A DNA stretch of 17,420 nt from assembly GCA_937924505.1 (NCBI GenBank), contig CALDSR010000065.1, positions 1-17,420 on the forward strand, read 5' to 3'. The position numbers were made by a program, and so were the translations under genes. The DNA is from an uncultured Granulosicoccus sp. (GTDB lineage Bacteria; Pseudomonadota; Gammaproteobacteria; Granulosicoccales; Granulosicoccaceae). Under the pieces are notes generated by a model. The model made no database searches and was not told where the DNA came from. It saw only the letters and a list, made by a program, of their open reading frames with translations. Numbering within the stretch: the first letter of the stretch is position 1; the number at the start of each line of letters is the position of its first letter. This document shows positions 1-6,998 of the stretch, piece after piece.

Positions 1-7
1 TAGTGCA

Positions 8-27
8 TGACCAAATCGTGACCAAAT
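8..27. repeat. 9-bp direct repeat TGACCAAAT, two copies
   Basis: TGACCAAAT occurs at 8-16 and again at 19-27, so the copies are 11 bp apart start to start, about one helical turn. This spacing is typical of tandem protein-binding half sites, but no regulator can be named and the gene to the left is outside the window. Chance is not excluded. Confidence 0.4.
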
Positions 28-29
28 AG

Positions 30-70
30 GTCTCGTTATGAGACAAAATCAGATACTTATGGCAAGTATC
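30..70 (-). terminator. Paired hairpins downstream of tRNA-Phe, possible weak terminator
   Basis: Two perfect inverted repeats lie beyond the tRNA-Phe 3' end. One is GATACTT (52-58) with AAGTATC (64-70) around a 5-nt loop. The other is GTCTC (30-34) with GAGAC (40-44) around a 5-nt loop. Read leftward, the first hairpin is followed by TGATTTTG, a short U-tract. The stems are AT-rich and the U-tract is short, so this would be a weak terminator for the tRNA transcript. It could also be a structured region of the neighbouring locus. Confidence 0.35.
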
Positions 71-138
71 AAAAATAGTTTTCACATCTAAGGAAGAGGA
101 AAATGGCAGCTAACTAGCTGTATTCTAAGGATTTTTGA

Positions 139-214
139 TGGTGGCCAGGGACAGAATCGAACTGCCGACACGGGGATTTTCAGTCCCCTGCTCTACCGAC
201 TGAGCTACCTGGCC
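139..214 (-). tRNA. pheT-RNA (tRNA-Phe): tRNA-Phe(GAA)
   Basis: The reverse strand reads as a complete 76-nt tRNA. The acceptor stem pairs GGCCAGG (208-214) with CCTGGCC (143-149), followed by discriminator A (142) and an encoded CCA (139-141). The D arm contains AGCTCAGTCGGTAGAGC and the T arm carries TTCGATTC. The anticodon stem is GGGGA/TCCCC with loop CTGAAAA, giving anticodon GAA for phenylalanine. The D arm and anticodon arm closely resemble E. coli tRNA-Phe. The gene is transcribed leftward from its own promoter at 240-268. Confidence 0.97.
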
Positions 215-239
215 ATCAGGTACTTCTGGAGGGAGGGGT

Positions 240-268
240 ATTAGACCGATCTACGGCTCTGGAGTCAA
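240..268 (-). promoter_or_regulatory. Sigma-70 promoter of tRNA-Phe
   Basis: On the minus strand a -35 hexamer TTGACT (263-268) and a -10 hexamer TCTAAT (240-245) are separated by exactly 17 bp. The bases after the -10 box read ACCCCTCC, a GC-rich discriminator of the sort found at stable-RNA promoters under stringent control. Transcription would start near 233, leaving a leader of about 19 nt before the mature tRNA 5' end at 214. Confidence 0.8.
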
Positions 269-479
269 CCTTGCGGGGCAATTTTTGCCTCTGGCAATCG
301 GCTCTCCGAGCCAATCCGCCGGTACGCCGGCCAGACGCCAGTTTCGCCCAGTCAAAGGCCCCGCGTCTGGGCCATCGCTGATTTCGCATACCCCCAAGGA
401 CGCCCATCGCGCCCACCCCACCAATCTCGCCAGCCCCGGCCGAAGCCGCGCAGCATCCCGCAACCCACCCACCGCCCAC
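269..479. other. GC-rich gene-free stretch between tRNA-Phe promoter and receptor terminator
   Basis: No credible gene is seen. Open frames exist on both strands because the DNA is GC-rich, but their products are Pro/Arg/Ser-rich or Gly/Ala/Trp-rich, resemble no family, and have no convincing ribosome-binding site. Short inverted repeats are present, such as GGCTC/GAGCC and GGCCC/GGGCC, without a common layout. I see no promoter other than that of the tRNA. Confidence 0.6.
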
Positions 480-513
480 AAAAAAGGCCCAAACACCACC
501 GTGTTCAGGCCTT
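480..513 (-). terminator. Rho-independent terminator of the chemoreceptor gene
   Basis: On the minus strand a 13-bp stem (501-513 with 484-496) closes a 4-nt GGTG loop. It begins AAGGCC and ends GGCCTT, with two adjacent G-U pairs in the middle, and the transcript continues in a run of U from the As at 480-485. It lies about 70 nt beyond the receptor stop codon. The other direction lacks a T-run, so it works for leftward transcription. Confidence 0.85.
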
Positions 514-581
514 CGTATCACGACACATCTAATTTTCAATATCAGGAGCGCTTAACATCCACCCCTGACAGTGACTAACCC

Positions 582-2939
582 TTAGAACTCATCCCAAACC
601 TCACCAGAACCAGAAGCTCTCTGAACCTTCGGTGCTTCCGCATCAGCGCTGTTTGCCGCATCATCGAGTACCGGTGGTGCGATGTTGGATTTGGATGACT
701 GCCAGTTCGATTCCTTTACTGCCGCAGAGGGCAAGTTTGCAGGTGGTCGTTCGCCGGGGGCGGGTTGCAAGTCCAGAGTTTTGGTCAGCGTGTTGACATC
801 AACATCGTGACTGGATGTGAAATAGCCGATGTGTGAGCTCAACTCGTTGGCCTGGTCGCTCATCTTGCGACTGGTCGATGCAGCTTCCTGCACCATCGCG
901 GCATTTTGCTGCGTAACGCTATCCATATGCACGAGTGCATGGTTGATTTGCTCGATGCCGACAGCCTGTTCGTCTGTTGCAATCGCTATCTGCCCAACAA
1001 GGTCGGTCAATTGCGATACAGATTCGACAATGATCTTGAGCTCATCACCCGATTCGGTCACCAACTGTGTTCCATCCTTGACCTTGTGGACACTGTCTTC
1101 GATAAGGTCTTTGATTTCCTTCGCAGCCGATGCACTACGCCCCGCCAGTTGTCGTACCTCACTGGCAACTACGGCAAACCCACGTCCCTGTTCACCAGCT
1201 CTGGCCGCCTCGACAGCTGCATTCAATGCCAACAAGTTGGTCTGAAAGGCAATCTCATCAATGACACCGATGATATCGGCAATTTTTTCACTGGCAGAGC
1301 TGATCTCTTCCATCGCAGTAATCGCATTGGATGAAACCTCACCACTTGACTTTGCCCGCTTGCGCGTCGTCATCGCCAACTCGTTTGCCGTTTTCGCGTT
1401 CTCGGCATTTTGCTTGACGGTACTGGTCAACTCTTCGGTGCTTGAACCCGTCTCTTCAAGATTCGCAGCCTGCTGATCGGTTCGATCGCTGAGCCCGACG
1501 TTACCTTCTGACAACTCTCTGGCCCCGACGCGCACCGAACTGGCGATGTCGTTGGCTTGATTCAAAATGGAGCGCAGTCTGGTGCGCATGTCCACCAACT
1601 CCGCGTATGCACCGCGTGAATTTTCATCCCCTGGGGCATCGCTTAAATCGCCAGCACCAATCGCCTTGGCGATACGGATCATATCGCGTGGATCACCGCC
1701 TAACTGACGATATAGATACCGACCGAGCAACCACGAGAACAGGGCAACAGCAAGCGCTGCAACCGCAGCAATCCAGATCCCGGTGTTACGCAGCGAAGTG
1801 ATCGGTGCAAATGCCTCATCTGCGTGCATACGCGAAACAATTGCCCAGGTCAGACCGTTAACATCCAGCGGCGCATACGCGTACATGTAGTCGATATCAT
1901 CCGTCGTCTCGACCAATGAACCAGTCTTGCCTGCCATCGCCAGAGTCACCGCCTCTGTGTCGACGGTTGTTCGAAGAATTGTAGGCTTATCGGTAAAGCG
2001 TGATTGTGAGCGCATCAAGGCATCACCGCCGAGCAACATGGACTCTCCCGTCTCACCGAGTCCGTCACTGAGCGCCATGATCTGATTCAGTCGGTCAACC
2101 GGAAGTTGGAAGGCCAGGACCCCCAGTAGAGTTTCACCATCATATATGGGGGATGCAAAAAACGATGCGGCAGCACCATAGGACGGTGTGTAATTACCAA
2201 AGTCGGTCGACGCGACTTCATCCCAACGAAGGGTCATCGCCTCTCGAACAACGTCAGCCAACCCCGAATCACTATAGGGCCCCGTAAACAAGCTGGTGCC
2301 GTAGTCAACTTCCTTGAAAACGGAATACACGATATCGCCACGCTCAGGTTCAACCAAAAACACATCGTAGTATTCAAACAGTTCGAGAAAATAACGAAAC
2401 CCCTCATGGTACTTAGCGTGATAATTGTTGTACCGGTTATCAACATCAGGAGTCAACAGATGGTGTTTGCTACCCACAGGATTATCATTTTCGGCCAGGT
2501 AGTAGTGCTGCGCTACAACCCCCGCATCCGATTTCGGCACAATGTAATCGGCTGACAGACGCTCACCGGAGGTGTCCTCAAGTGTCGCCAGAAAATTCCG
2601 GTCAAGGTACCGGCTTAAATCTGCCTTCGCTTTGCGGAGTTCACTGGGATTTTCAAAGTCATTAGATAGAGCCGGAAAGGCAAGACTGAAATCTCTCATC
2701 GCCTGAATAGTGCCTATTTCATCACTTAAGGTGACCACCTGGTCCCGTACCGCAGTGAAATAATTCTCTACTGAAGTCCTGCGTATCGCGACATCTGCTT
2801 CGAGACGTTCATAGGTCGTGCTTTCCATTGTCTTACTAGACTGACCCGAAACAATAAACATGGATACGGCCATGGGAATTAACCCTGAGACCATCATGCA
2901 CAGTACCAAGAGGGGGCGCATCTTAATCATCTTAATCAT
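582..2939 (-). CDS. Methyl-accepting chemotaxis protein with C-terminal CheR/CheB tether
   Basis: Transmembrane chemoreceptor of 785 aa that would sense ligand in the periplasm and control CheA. It has an N-terminal membrane helix (about 9-31), a long periplasmic region (about 32-385) that looks Cache-like (for example [16 protein letters not shown]), a second membrane helix (about 387-409), a HAMP region (about 405-460) and the signalling domain. The invariant hairpin tip with [20 protein letters not shown] spans about 561-580. A flexible Pro/Ala/Ser-rich tail (about 710-780) ends in VWDEF, matching the W-x-x-F tether of E. coli Tar/Tsr. The first ATG is chosen because AGGA lies 5 nt upstream. 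A 9-bp duplication there gives two further in-frame ATGs. It is divergent from the cheY-cheB operon and has its own terminator. The ligand cannot be predicted. Confidence 0.95.
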   Translation of the reverse strand: MIKMIKMRPLLVLCMMVSGLIPMAVSMFIVSGQSSKTMESTTYERLEADVAIRRTSVENYFTAVRDQVVTLSDEIGTIQAMRDFSLAFPALSNDFENPSELRKAKADLSRYLDRNFLATLEDTSGERLSADYIVPKSDAGVVAQHYYLAENDNPVGSKHHLLTPDVDNRYNNYHAKYHEGFRYFLELFEYYDVFLVEPERGDIVYSVFKEVDYGTSLFTGPYSDSGLADVVREAMTLRWDEVASTDFGNYTPSYGAAASFFASPIYDGETLLGVLAFQLPVDRLNQIMALSDGLGETGESMLLGGDALMRSQSRFTDKPTILRTTVDTEAVTLAMAGKTGSLVETTDDIDYMYAYAPLDVNGLTWAIVSRMHADEAFAPITSLRNTGIWIAAVAALAVALFSWLLGRYLYRQLGGDPRDMIRIAKAIGAGDLSDAPGDENSRGAYAELVDMRTRLRSILNQANDIASSVRVGARELSEGNVGLSDRTDQQAANLEETGSSTEELTSTVKQNAENAKTANELAMTTRKRAKSSGEVSSNAITAMEEISSASEKIADIIGVIDEIAFQTNLLALNAAVEAARAGEQGRGFAVVASEVRQLAGRSASAAKEIKDLIEDSVHKVKDGTQLVTESGDELKIIVESVSQLTDLVGQIAIATDEQAVGIEQINHALVHMDSVTQQNAAMVQEAASTSRKMSDQANELSSHIGYFTSSHDVDVNTLTKTLDLQPAPGERPPANLPSAAVKESNWQSSKSNIAPPVLDDAANSADAEAPKVQRASGSGEVWDEF
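2922..2939 (-). repeat. Tandem 9-bp duplication at the receptor start codon
   Basis: CTTAATCAT occurs twice in tandem on the plus strand (2922-2930 and 2931-2939). On the coding strand this gives ATG-ATT-AAG twice, followed by another ATG, so the protein begins MIKMIKM. The repeat keeps frame and multiplies the start codons. The Shine-Dalgarno AGGA fits the outermost ATG best. Confidence 0.8.
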
Positions 2940-2981
2940 TTTTATCCTGTTTTATCCAATTTAACCCGTAGATTTCACAAG

Positions 2982-2989
2982 GTATCGGC
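2982..2989 (-). promoter_or_regulatory. FliA (sigma-28)-like -10 motif upstream of the receptor gene
   Basis: The minus strand reads GCCGATAC, 7 of 8 bases of the sigma-28 -10 consensus GCCGATAA, about 43 bp upstream of the receptor ATG. The expected -35 TAAA position reads TCGA, so only half of that element matches. A matching motif faces the other way at 3100-3107. Candidate only. Confidence 0.35.
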
Positions 2990-3099
2990 GGGCAAAAGCA
3001 TTAGTCGAACGTATTGGAGTAAGACAGGTGTTATTTCATCAATGCTTTATCACCTAACAGTTAGATATGACGAAAATCGGTTCACTGTGCAATTCATCG

Positions 3100-3107
3100 G
3101 CCGATAT
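3100..3107 (+). promoter_or_regulatory. FliA (sigma-28)-like -10 motif upstream of cheY
   Basis: The plus strand reads GCCGATAT, 7 of 8 bases of the sigma-28 -10 consensus. A start near 3114 would leave about 50 nt of leader before the cheY ATG. The -35 position reads TTCA rather than TAAA. Together with the opposing motif at 2982-2989 it would make a divergent motility-type promoter pair. No good sigma-70 promoter stands out in 2940-3162. Confidence 0.35.
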
Positions 3108-3162
3108 CTATTTCAGTTTTAACACGGTCTCGAAGCCTCAAAATAAGAACGGTGGATTCCTT

Positions 3163-3522
3163 ATGAAAGTAATGATTGTTGATGACAGTACCTCGATGAG
3201 ACTCATAGTAAAGAGAACTCTGAAGCAAGCCGGCTACGACATGGACTATCTCGAAGCTGATGACGGTAGCGTCGCGCTTGAAAAAATTGATGACTACAAC
3301 CCGGACCTTGTTCTGTGCGACTGGAACATGCCTATTATGAATGGCATCGATTTTCTGAAAGCCATCAGAGAGGCTGGCAATGCAGTCAAGTTTGGATTCG
3401 TCACGACAGAATCCACCGCAGAGATGCGAGCAGCAGCGAAAGAAGCAGGCGCTCAGTTTCTGGTCGCCAAGCCGTTCACTGCTGAATCATTCACCAACGC
3501 ACTACGTCCAGTCATAGGATAA
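3163..3522 (+). CDS. cheY: CheY-like single-domain response regulator
   Basis: Single receiver domain of 119 aa that would be phosphorylated by CheA. The acidic pair is D7-D8 (VDDST), the phosphoacceptor is D53 in CDWNMP, the conserved Thr is T81 and the Lys is K103 in AKPF. It aligns without gaps to E. coli CheY over the C-terminal half, and there Tyr106, which moves when CheY switches, is replaced by Leu100. The ATG at 3163 is chosen because GGTGGA precedes it and the receiver fold begins at once. An in-frame ATG at 3067 would add 32 unconserved residues and overlap the promoter region. It is the first gene of the che operon, 4 nt before the next. The output target could be the flagellar motor or something else. 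Confidence 0.93.
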   Translation: MKVMIVDDSTSMRLIVKRTLKQAGYDMDYLEADDGSVALEKIDDYNPDLVLCDWNMPIMNGIDFLKAIREAGNAVKFGFVTTESTAEMRAAAKEAGAQFLVAKPFTAESFTNALRPVIG

Positions 3523-3526
3523 CAAC

Positions 3527-3982
3527 ATGGCTTACATTGCCCCGCAACTAAATAACCTTCGTGACATGCTGGAGATGATAGTTGGCCCTTCAGCTGGCGC
3601 TAAAGGTGCAGAGAATTTTGATGTTGCCGAAATCAGTCACACCGCGATTTACATTGACAAAGAAAACAATCCGGTTGCATCTTGCTCCTGTGACATGAAA
3701 GCGGCGGCCGCTCTCGGTTGTTCATTGTCAATGATCCCACCCGCTGGAGCGGAAGGCATGGTCGACGATGGCGAACTGTCAGCCAACGCCAAGGATAATT
3801 TGTACGAGGTAATGAACATGTTCTCCAGTTTGATGATGGACGACAAATCATCTCACCTGAAATTGGCCGAGGTCAATCCAGGTGCAGATTCGTCCGTTGC
3901 GGGCGAAACGGTCAAGGAGGTCTGCTTTGCACTCGAGCTCGGAGCCTATGGTGGGGGCACCATTGTGTTCAACGCGACATAA
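3527..3982 (+). CDS. CheX-like protein, candidate CheY-P phosphatase
   Basis: Soluble protein of 151 aa with no signal peptide or membrane segment, encoded between cheY and cheA. An AGGA 9 nt upstream supports the ATG. The helix at about 86-104 contains D90-x3-E94-x2-N97 followed by P118. The CheC/CheX/FliY phosphatase signature is D/S-x3-E-x2-N-x22-P, and here the gap to Pro is 20. The Glu and Asn of that motif do the catalysis in CheX, and CheX has about the same length and carries one motif. No cheZ lies in the window, so a phosphatase beside cheY makes sense. The assignment rests on motif, size and context. The upstream part (about 35-75, with HTAIYID and SMIPPAGAEG) I cannot place. It could instead be a structural partner of CheA. 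Confidence 0.6.
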   Translation: MAYIAPQLNNLRDMLEMIVGPSAGAKGAENFDVAEISHTAIYIDKENNPVASCSCDMKAAAALGCSLSMIPPAGAEGMVDDGELSANAKDNLYEVMNMFSSLMMDDKSSHLKLAEVNPGADSSVAGETVKEVCFALELGAYGGGTIVFNAT

Positions 3983-4024
3983 GTTCGTCAACCGAATTAG
4001 ATAACAACGTCTAGTGATATTAAT

Positions 4025-6139
4025 ATGGATGATGAATTAGAAGAGCTACGCGCGATTTTCCTCGACGAGTGCCTGGAAAACATCGAACTTCTCGAGGGTG
4101 GTTTGATGCGCATGGGAGAAGGTGAAAGCGACCTTGATACCTTGAACGAAGTGTTCAGAGCTGCGCACTCCATAAAAGGTGGTGCTTCTACCTTCGGCTT
4201 CATGCCGATGGCAGAGCTCACCCATCATATGGAAACACTGCTCGATGAAATGCGTTCCGAGCGTCGCAGTGTTACCGAAAGTGACGTCGACCTCCTGCTC
4301 CTTGCCTTGGATCTACTGCAATCGATCCTGACAACCGGTGCCGGTACCGAATCGGATCATCCTGACAGGCAGCAAGTACAAACAAAGTTGGAAACATCGG
4401 TTACCGGTGGCGGCGACGGTGGGAATCAAACAGCAGCAGGTTCCACTGCTGGCAATGGTGCCGGCGAGTCAAGCGCTGAGGATGGCGAAGCCGATCTTGC
4501 CGAATACGCTGTCAAGTTTATTCCCAATCCCGATTTCTACCCGCGGGGCAATGACCCGCTGCTTCTATTGCGCGAGATCGGTCACGCTGGCAATGTCGAT
4601 GAGATTTTCGCCAGCTCACGTTGCGCACAATGGAACGACTACGACCCTGCCGAGAGTTATCTCACCTTCGACATGAAAGTCAGCGGCGCAACAGAATCAG
4701 CCCTTCGTGAAATCTTCGATTGGGTCGATACCGATTGCGATCTGGCGATAACAGAGCTCGCCACAGAGAGTAACTTTACGCCAGGTTCTGCCGCCTCGGC
4801 GAGTGCCAGCACCACGGGTGTTCCAGTAGAAAACGCCGCGAGTTGCGCTGTCACAAAAGACGCCACTACGCAGGCCGTTGCAAAGACGACTGCACAAGAC
4901 GCTGCAAACAACAGCGCCAAGGGTGCAGCTACTGCAGACACGAAACCCAAAAAAGCAGCCAATGCGAACGAAACCAGTTCTATTCGCATTGCTACAGACA
5001 AAATAGATCAGCTGATCAATCTCGTTGGTGAGCTGGTTATCACGCAATCAATGCTGAGTCGTGTCAGCAATGACATAAACGGGCTTGACCATGACGAGCT
5101 ACGTGAGCGTCTGGCGGATCTGGAGCACAACACCAGAGACCTCCAGGAAAGCGTCATGCAAGTTCGAATGCTGCCGATCTCCTCGGCGTTCAGTCGACTA
5201 CCTCGCCTGGTTAGAGACTTGTCGAAGAAGCTCGATAAAAGCGTCGACTTGCAACTCGAAGGTGGTTCCACCGAGCTCGATAAAACCGTTCTCGAGCGCA
5301 TGATCGATCCATTGGTGCATCTGGTCAGAAATGGCCTCGACCACGGTCTTGAAACCACCGAAGAACGACTGAAGAACGGCAAGTCCGAGACAGGCATTCT
5401 CAAGCTTTCAGCACACCAGGAAAGTGGCAGTGTTGTTATCGAGATCAAGGACGATGGCAAAGGTATCGATGGACAGCGTATTCTTTCGCTGGCAAAGGAG
5501 CGCGGCATCGTCGCACCCGATGAGGAACTCAGCGATGATCAAATCAATCAACTGATTTTCGCCCCCGGCTTCTCTACCGCAGAGGAAGTCAGTGATGTCT
5601 CCGGTCGTGGTGTCGGCATGGATGTCGTCAGACGTAACATTGTCGATCTCGGCGGCCGAGTCACAGTGTATTCCGAACTCGGTTCCGGCACCACGATAGA
5701 AATCAAATTACCTCTGTCGCTAGCGATACTTGACGGACAACTCGTCGAAGTCGCCGGTGAAGTCTATGTCATTCCCATTCTCAGTATTATCGAGACACTG
5801 GAGCTCGAACAAACTGACCACTCATTTGTACCCGGTACCGGGGAGATCTGTCAATTCCGCGGCGAGTACTTGAGCATGTTGCGCGTGGCAAAACACTTCA
5901 ACCTGCCAAACGAATCTGACGAAAACCTGATTGTCGTTGTCGACACACATAGCGGACGCTTTGGCCTTGTTGTCGATAAAGTTCTCGGACAACAGCAAGT
6001 CGTCATCAAGCCTCTTGACAAGAACTACAAGAATGTTCCCGGACTGGCAGGCGCCACGATCATGAGTGATGGATCAGTCGCACTGATCCTTGACCCGACC
6101 AGCATCACCATCAAAACGAACATAGCAACTGCAGCCTGA
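4025..6139 (+). CDS. cheA: Chemotaxis histidine kinase CheA
   Basis: Hybrid-free CheA of 704 aa that autophosphorylates and passes phosphate to CheY and CheB. The HPt domain (about 1-105) carries His48 in AAHSIKGG. A Gly/Ala-rich linker (about 125-155) leads to an alpha/beta domain (about 158-248) in the place of P2, the response-regulator docking domain. A low-complexity Ala/Thr linker follows (about 252-316). Then come the dimerisation helices (about 318-383), the ATPase domain with N box VHLVRNGLDHG (N436), G1 DDGKG (476-480), F box FAPGFST and G2 GRGVGMD (527-533), and a CheW-like P5 domain (about 565-700). All catalytic boxes are intact. There is no strong Shine-Dalgarno before the ATG, but the protein begins right at the HPt. 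It stops 5 nt before cheW. Confidence 0.96.
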   Translation: MDDELEELRAIFLDECLENIELLEGGLMRMGEGESDLDTLNEVFRAAHSIKGGASTFGFMPMAELTHHMETLLDEMRSERRSVTESDVDLLLLALDLLQSILTTGAGTESDHPDRQQVQTKLETSVTGGGDGGNQTAAGSTAGNGAGESSAEDGEADLAEYAVKFIPNPDFYPRGNDPLLLLREIGHAGNVDEIFASSRCAQWNDYDPAESYLTFDMKVSGATESALREIFDWVDTDCDLAITELATESNFTPGSAASASASTTGVPVENAASCAVTKDATTQAVAKTTAQDAANNSAKGAATADTKPKKAANANETSSIRIATDKIDQLINLVGELVITQSMLSRVSNDINGLDHDELRERLADLEHNTRDLQESVMQVRMLPISSAFSRLPRLVRDLSKKLDKSVDLQLEGGSTELDKTVLERMIDPLVHLVRNGLDHGLETTEERLKNGKSETGILKLSAHQESGSVVIEIKDDGKGIDGQRILSLAKERGIVAPDEELSDDQINQLIFAPGFSTAEEVSDVSGRGVGMDVVRRNIVDLGGRVTVYSELGSGTTIEIKLPLSLAILDGQLVEVAGEVYVIPILSIIETLELEQTDHSFVPGTGEICQFRGEYLSMLRVAKHFNLPNESDENLIVVVDTHSGRFGLVVDKVLGQQQVVIKPLDKNYKNVPGLAGATIMSDGSVALILDPTSITIKTNIATAA

Positions 6140-6144
6140 TTATC

Positions 6145-6648
6145 ATGACATCATCGCAAGCAAAATTAGACGAAGAAGATCAGATCACCGATACGACCGA
6201 TCAGTTTCTTACGTTCATTCTTGGCAAAGAAGAATACGCAATCGAGATTCTGAAAGTTCAGGAAATCAAAAGCTGGGGTCCATTCACACCCATACCCAAT
6301 GCTCCCGAGTATGTGCTTGGTGTCATCAATCTACGCGGCGCGATTGTGCCTATCGTGGATTTACGTAGCCGTTTCGGCTTGCCTGCGCAGGATTACACCA
6401 CGACAACGGCAATCATCATCGTGCATACCGAGGTTGATGATCAGCCACGAATAATCGGCTTGGTGGTCGATCAGGTATCGGAGGTCTATCACCTCAGCGC
6501 CGACGTTATTCAACATGTTGAGGAAACCAATTCCGGCGTCGACAAGGGATTTATTCGAGGCTACGGAAAAATTGAAGAAAAGCTTGTGATCCTGGTGAAT
6601 CTCGACCCGATTATCGCCTCGTCCATGGAGTCTGAATTAACGTCATGA
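6145..6648 (+). CDS. cheW: CheW coupling protein
   Basis: Adaptor of 167 aa that links the receptor to the P5 domain of CheA in the signalling array. A short acidic N-terminal stretch (1-18) is followed by one CheW domain: FLTFILGKEEYAIEI (about 21-35), a VQEI segment, IPNAPEYVLGVINLRG (about 51-66), IVPIVDLR (about 68-75), GLVVDQVSEV and a C-terminal LVNLD. Length and motifs are those of ordinary CheW. It starts 5 nt after cheA, and its stop overlaps the start of the STAS gene by four bases (ATGA), which implies translational coupling. Confidence 0.95.
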   Translation: MTSSQAKLDEEDQITDTTDQFLTFILGKEEYAIEILKVQEIKSWGPFTPIPNAPEYVLGVINLRGAIVPIVDLRSRFGLPAQDYTTTTAIIIVHTEVDDQPRIIGLVVDQVSEVYHLSADVIQHVEETNSGVDKGFIRGYGKIEEKLVILVNLDPIIASSMESELTS

Positions 6649-6998
6649 ACGAACCCACAACGGAAACCTCAAACATTCGTCTTCCCGAGAGTTTTACTCT
6701 GGCGAGTGTGGCCGAGCTTAAAACAGAACTCGACGCCAGCATTGCAAACAGCGACACCATAAAGCTTGATGGGTCCAAGGTCGAACGGGTAGATGGTGCG
6801 GCCGTGCAGCTCCTGTTTCACTGCAGCACACTGCTTGTGAAAAAGCCCAGTGACCTTGAACTCCTGCAACCGAGTGAGATTTTGCAAGATGCATTGAAAG
6901 TCATGGGAATGGAAAAACTGCTTGGAACAGCTAGCGCACTGGATGACGAAAACATCGGCACCGAGACTGGCTCAAAAACCGAGCCGCAAGCAGCGTGA
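6645..6998 (+). CDS. STAS-domain protein in the che operon, phosphosite missing
   Basis: Small cytoplasmic protein of 117 aa with a STAS fold, the family of anti-sigma-factor antagonists such as SpoIIAA. The pattern runs IRLPESFTLASVAELK (about 11-26), IKLDGSKVERVDGAAVQLL (39-57) and a C-terminal helix pair with ALKVMGMEKLL (about 83-93). A polar tail (about 98-117) is likely disordered. In SpoIIAA the residue after the conserved Asp is the phosphorylated Ser; here D50 is followed by G51-A52-A53, so that site is absent. Its start overlaps cheW (ATGA) and its stop overlaps cheR (GTGA), so it is firmly built into the operon. No anti-sigma kinase or PP2C phosphatase is nearby. It may be a structural partner of CheA or the array (inference). 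Confidence 0.85.
   Translation: MNEPTTETSNIRLPESFTLASVAELKTELDASIANSDTIKLDGSKVERVDGAAVQLLFHCSTLLVKKPSDLELLQPSEILQDALKVMGMEKLLGTASALDDENIGTETGSKTEPQAA

Noticed and set aside
139..214. tRNA-Phe as the att site of an integrated element
   Set aside because: No second copy of the tRNA 3' end and no integrase were found in the window.
285..578. 97-codon frame on the plus strand (and two frames opposite) in the GC-rich spacer
   Set aside because: The products are low-complexity and resemble no family, there is no clear ribosome-binding site, and the frames run through the receptor terminator.
829..1476. Plus-strand frames opposite the receptor signalling domain
   Set aside because: They mirror the most conserved part of the receptor gene, and the products show no domain.
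3067..3162. Upstream ATG extending cheY by 32 residues
   Set aside because: The extension is not receiver-like, overlaps the promoter region and lacks a good ribosome-binding site; the ATG at 3163 has GGTGGA.
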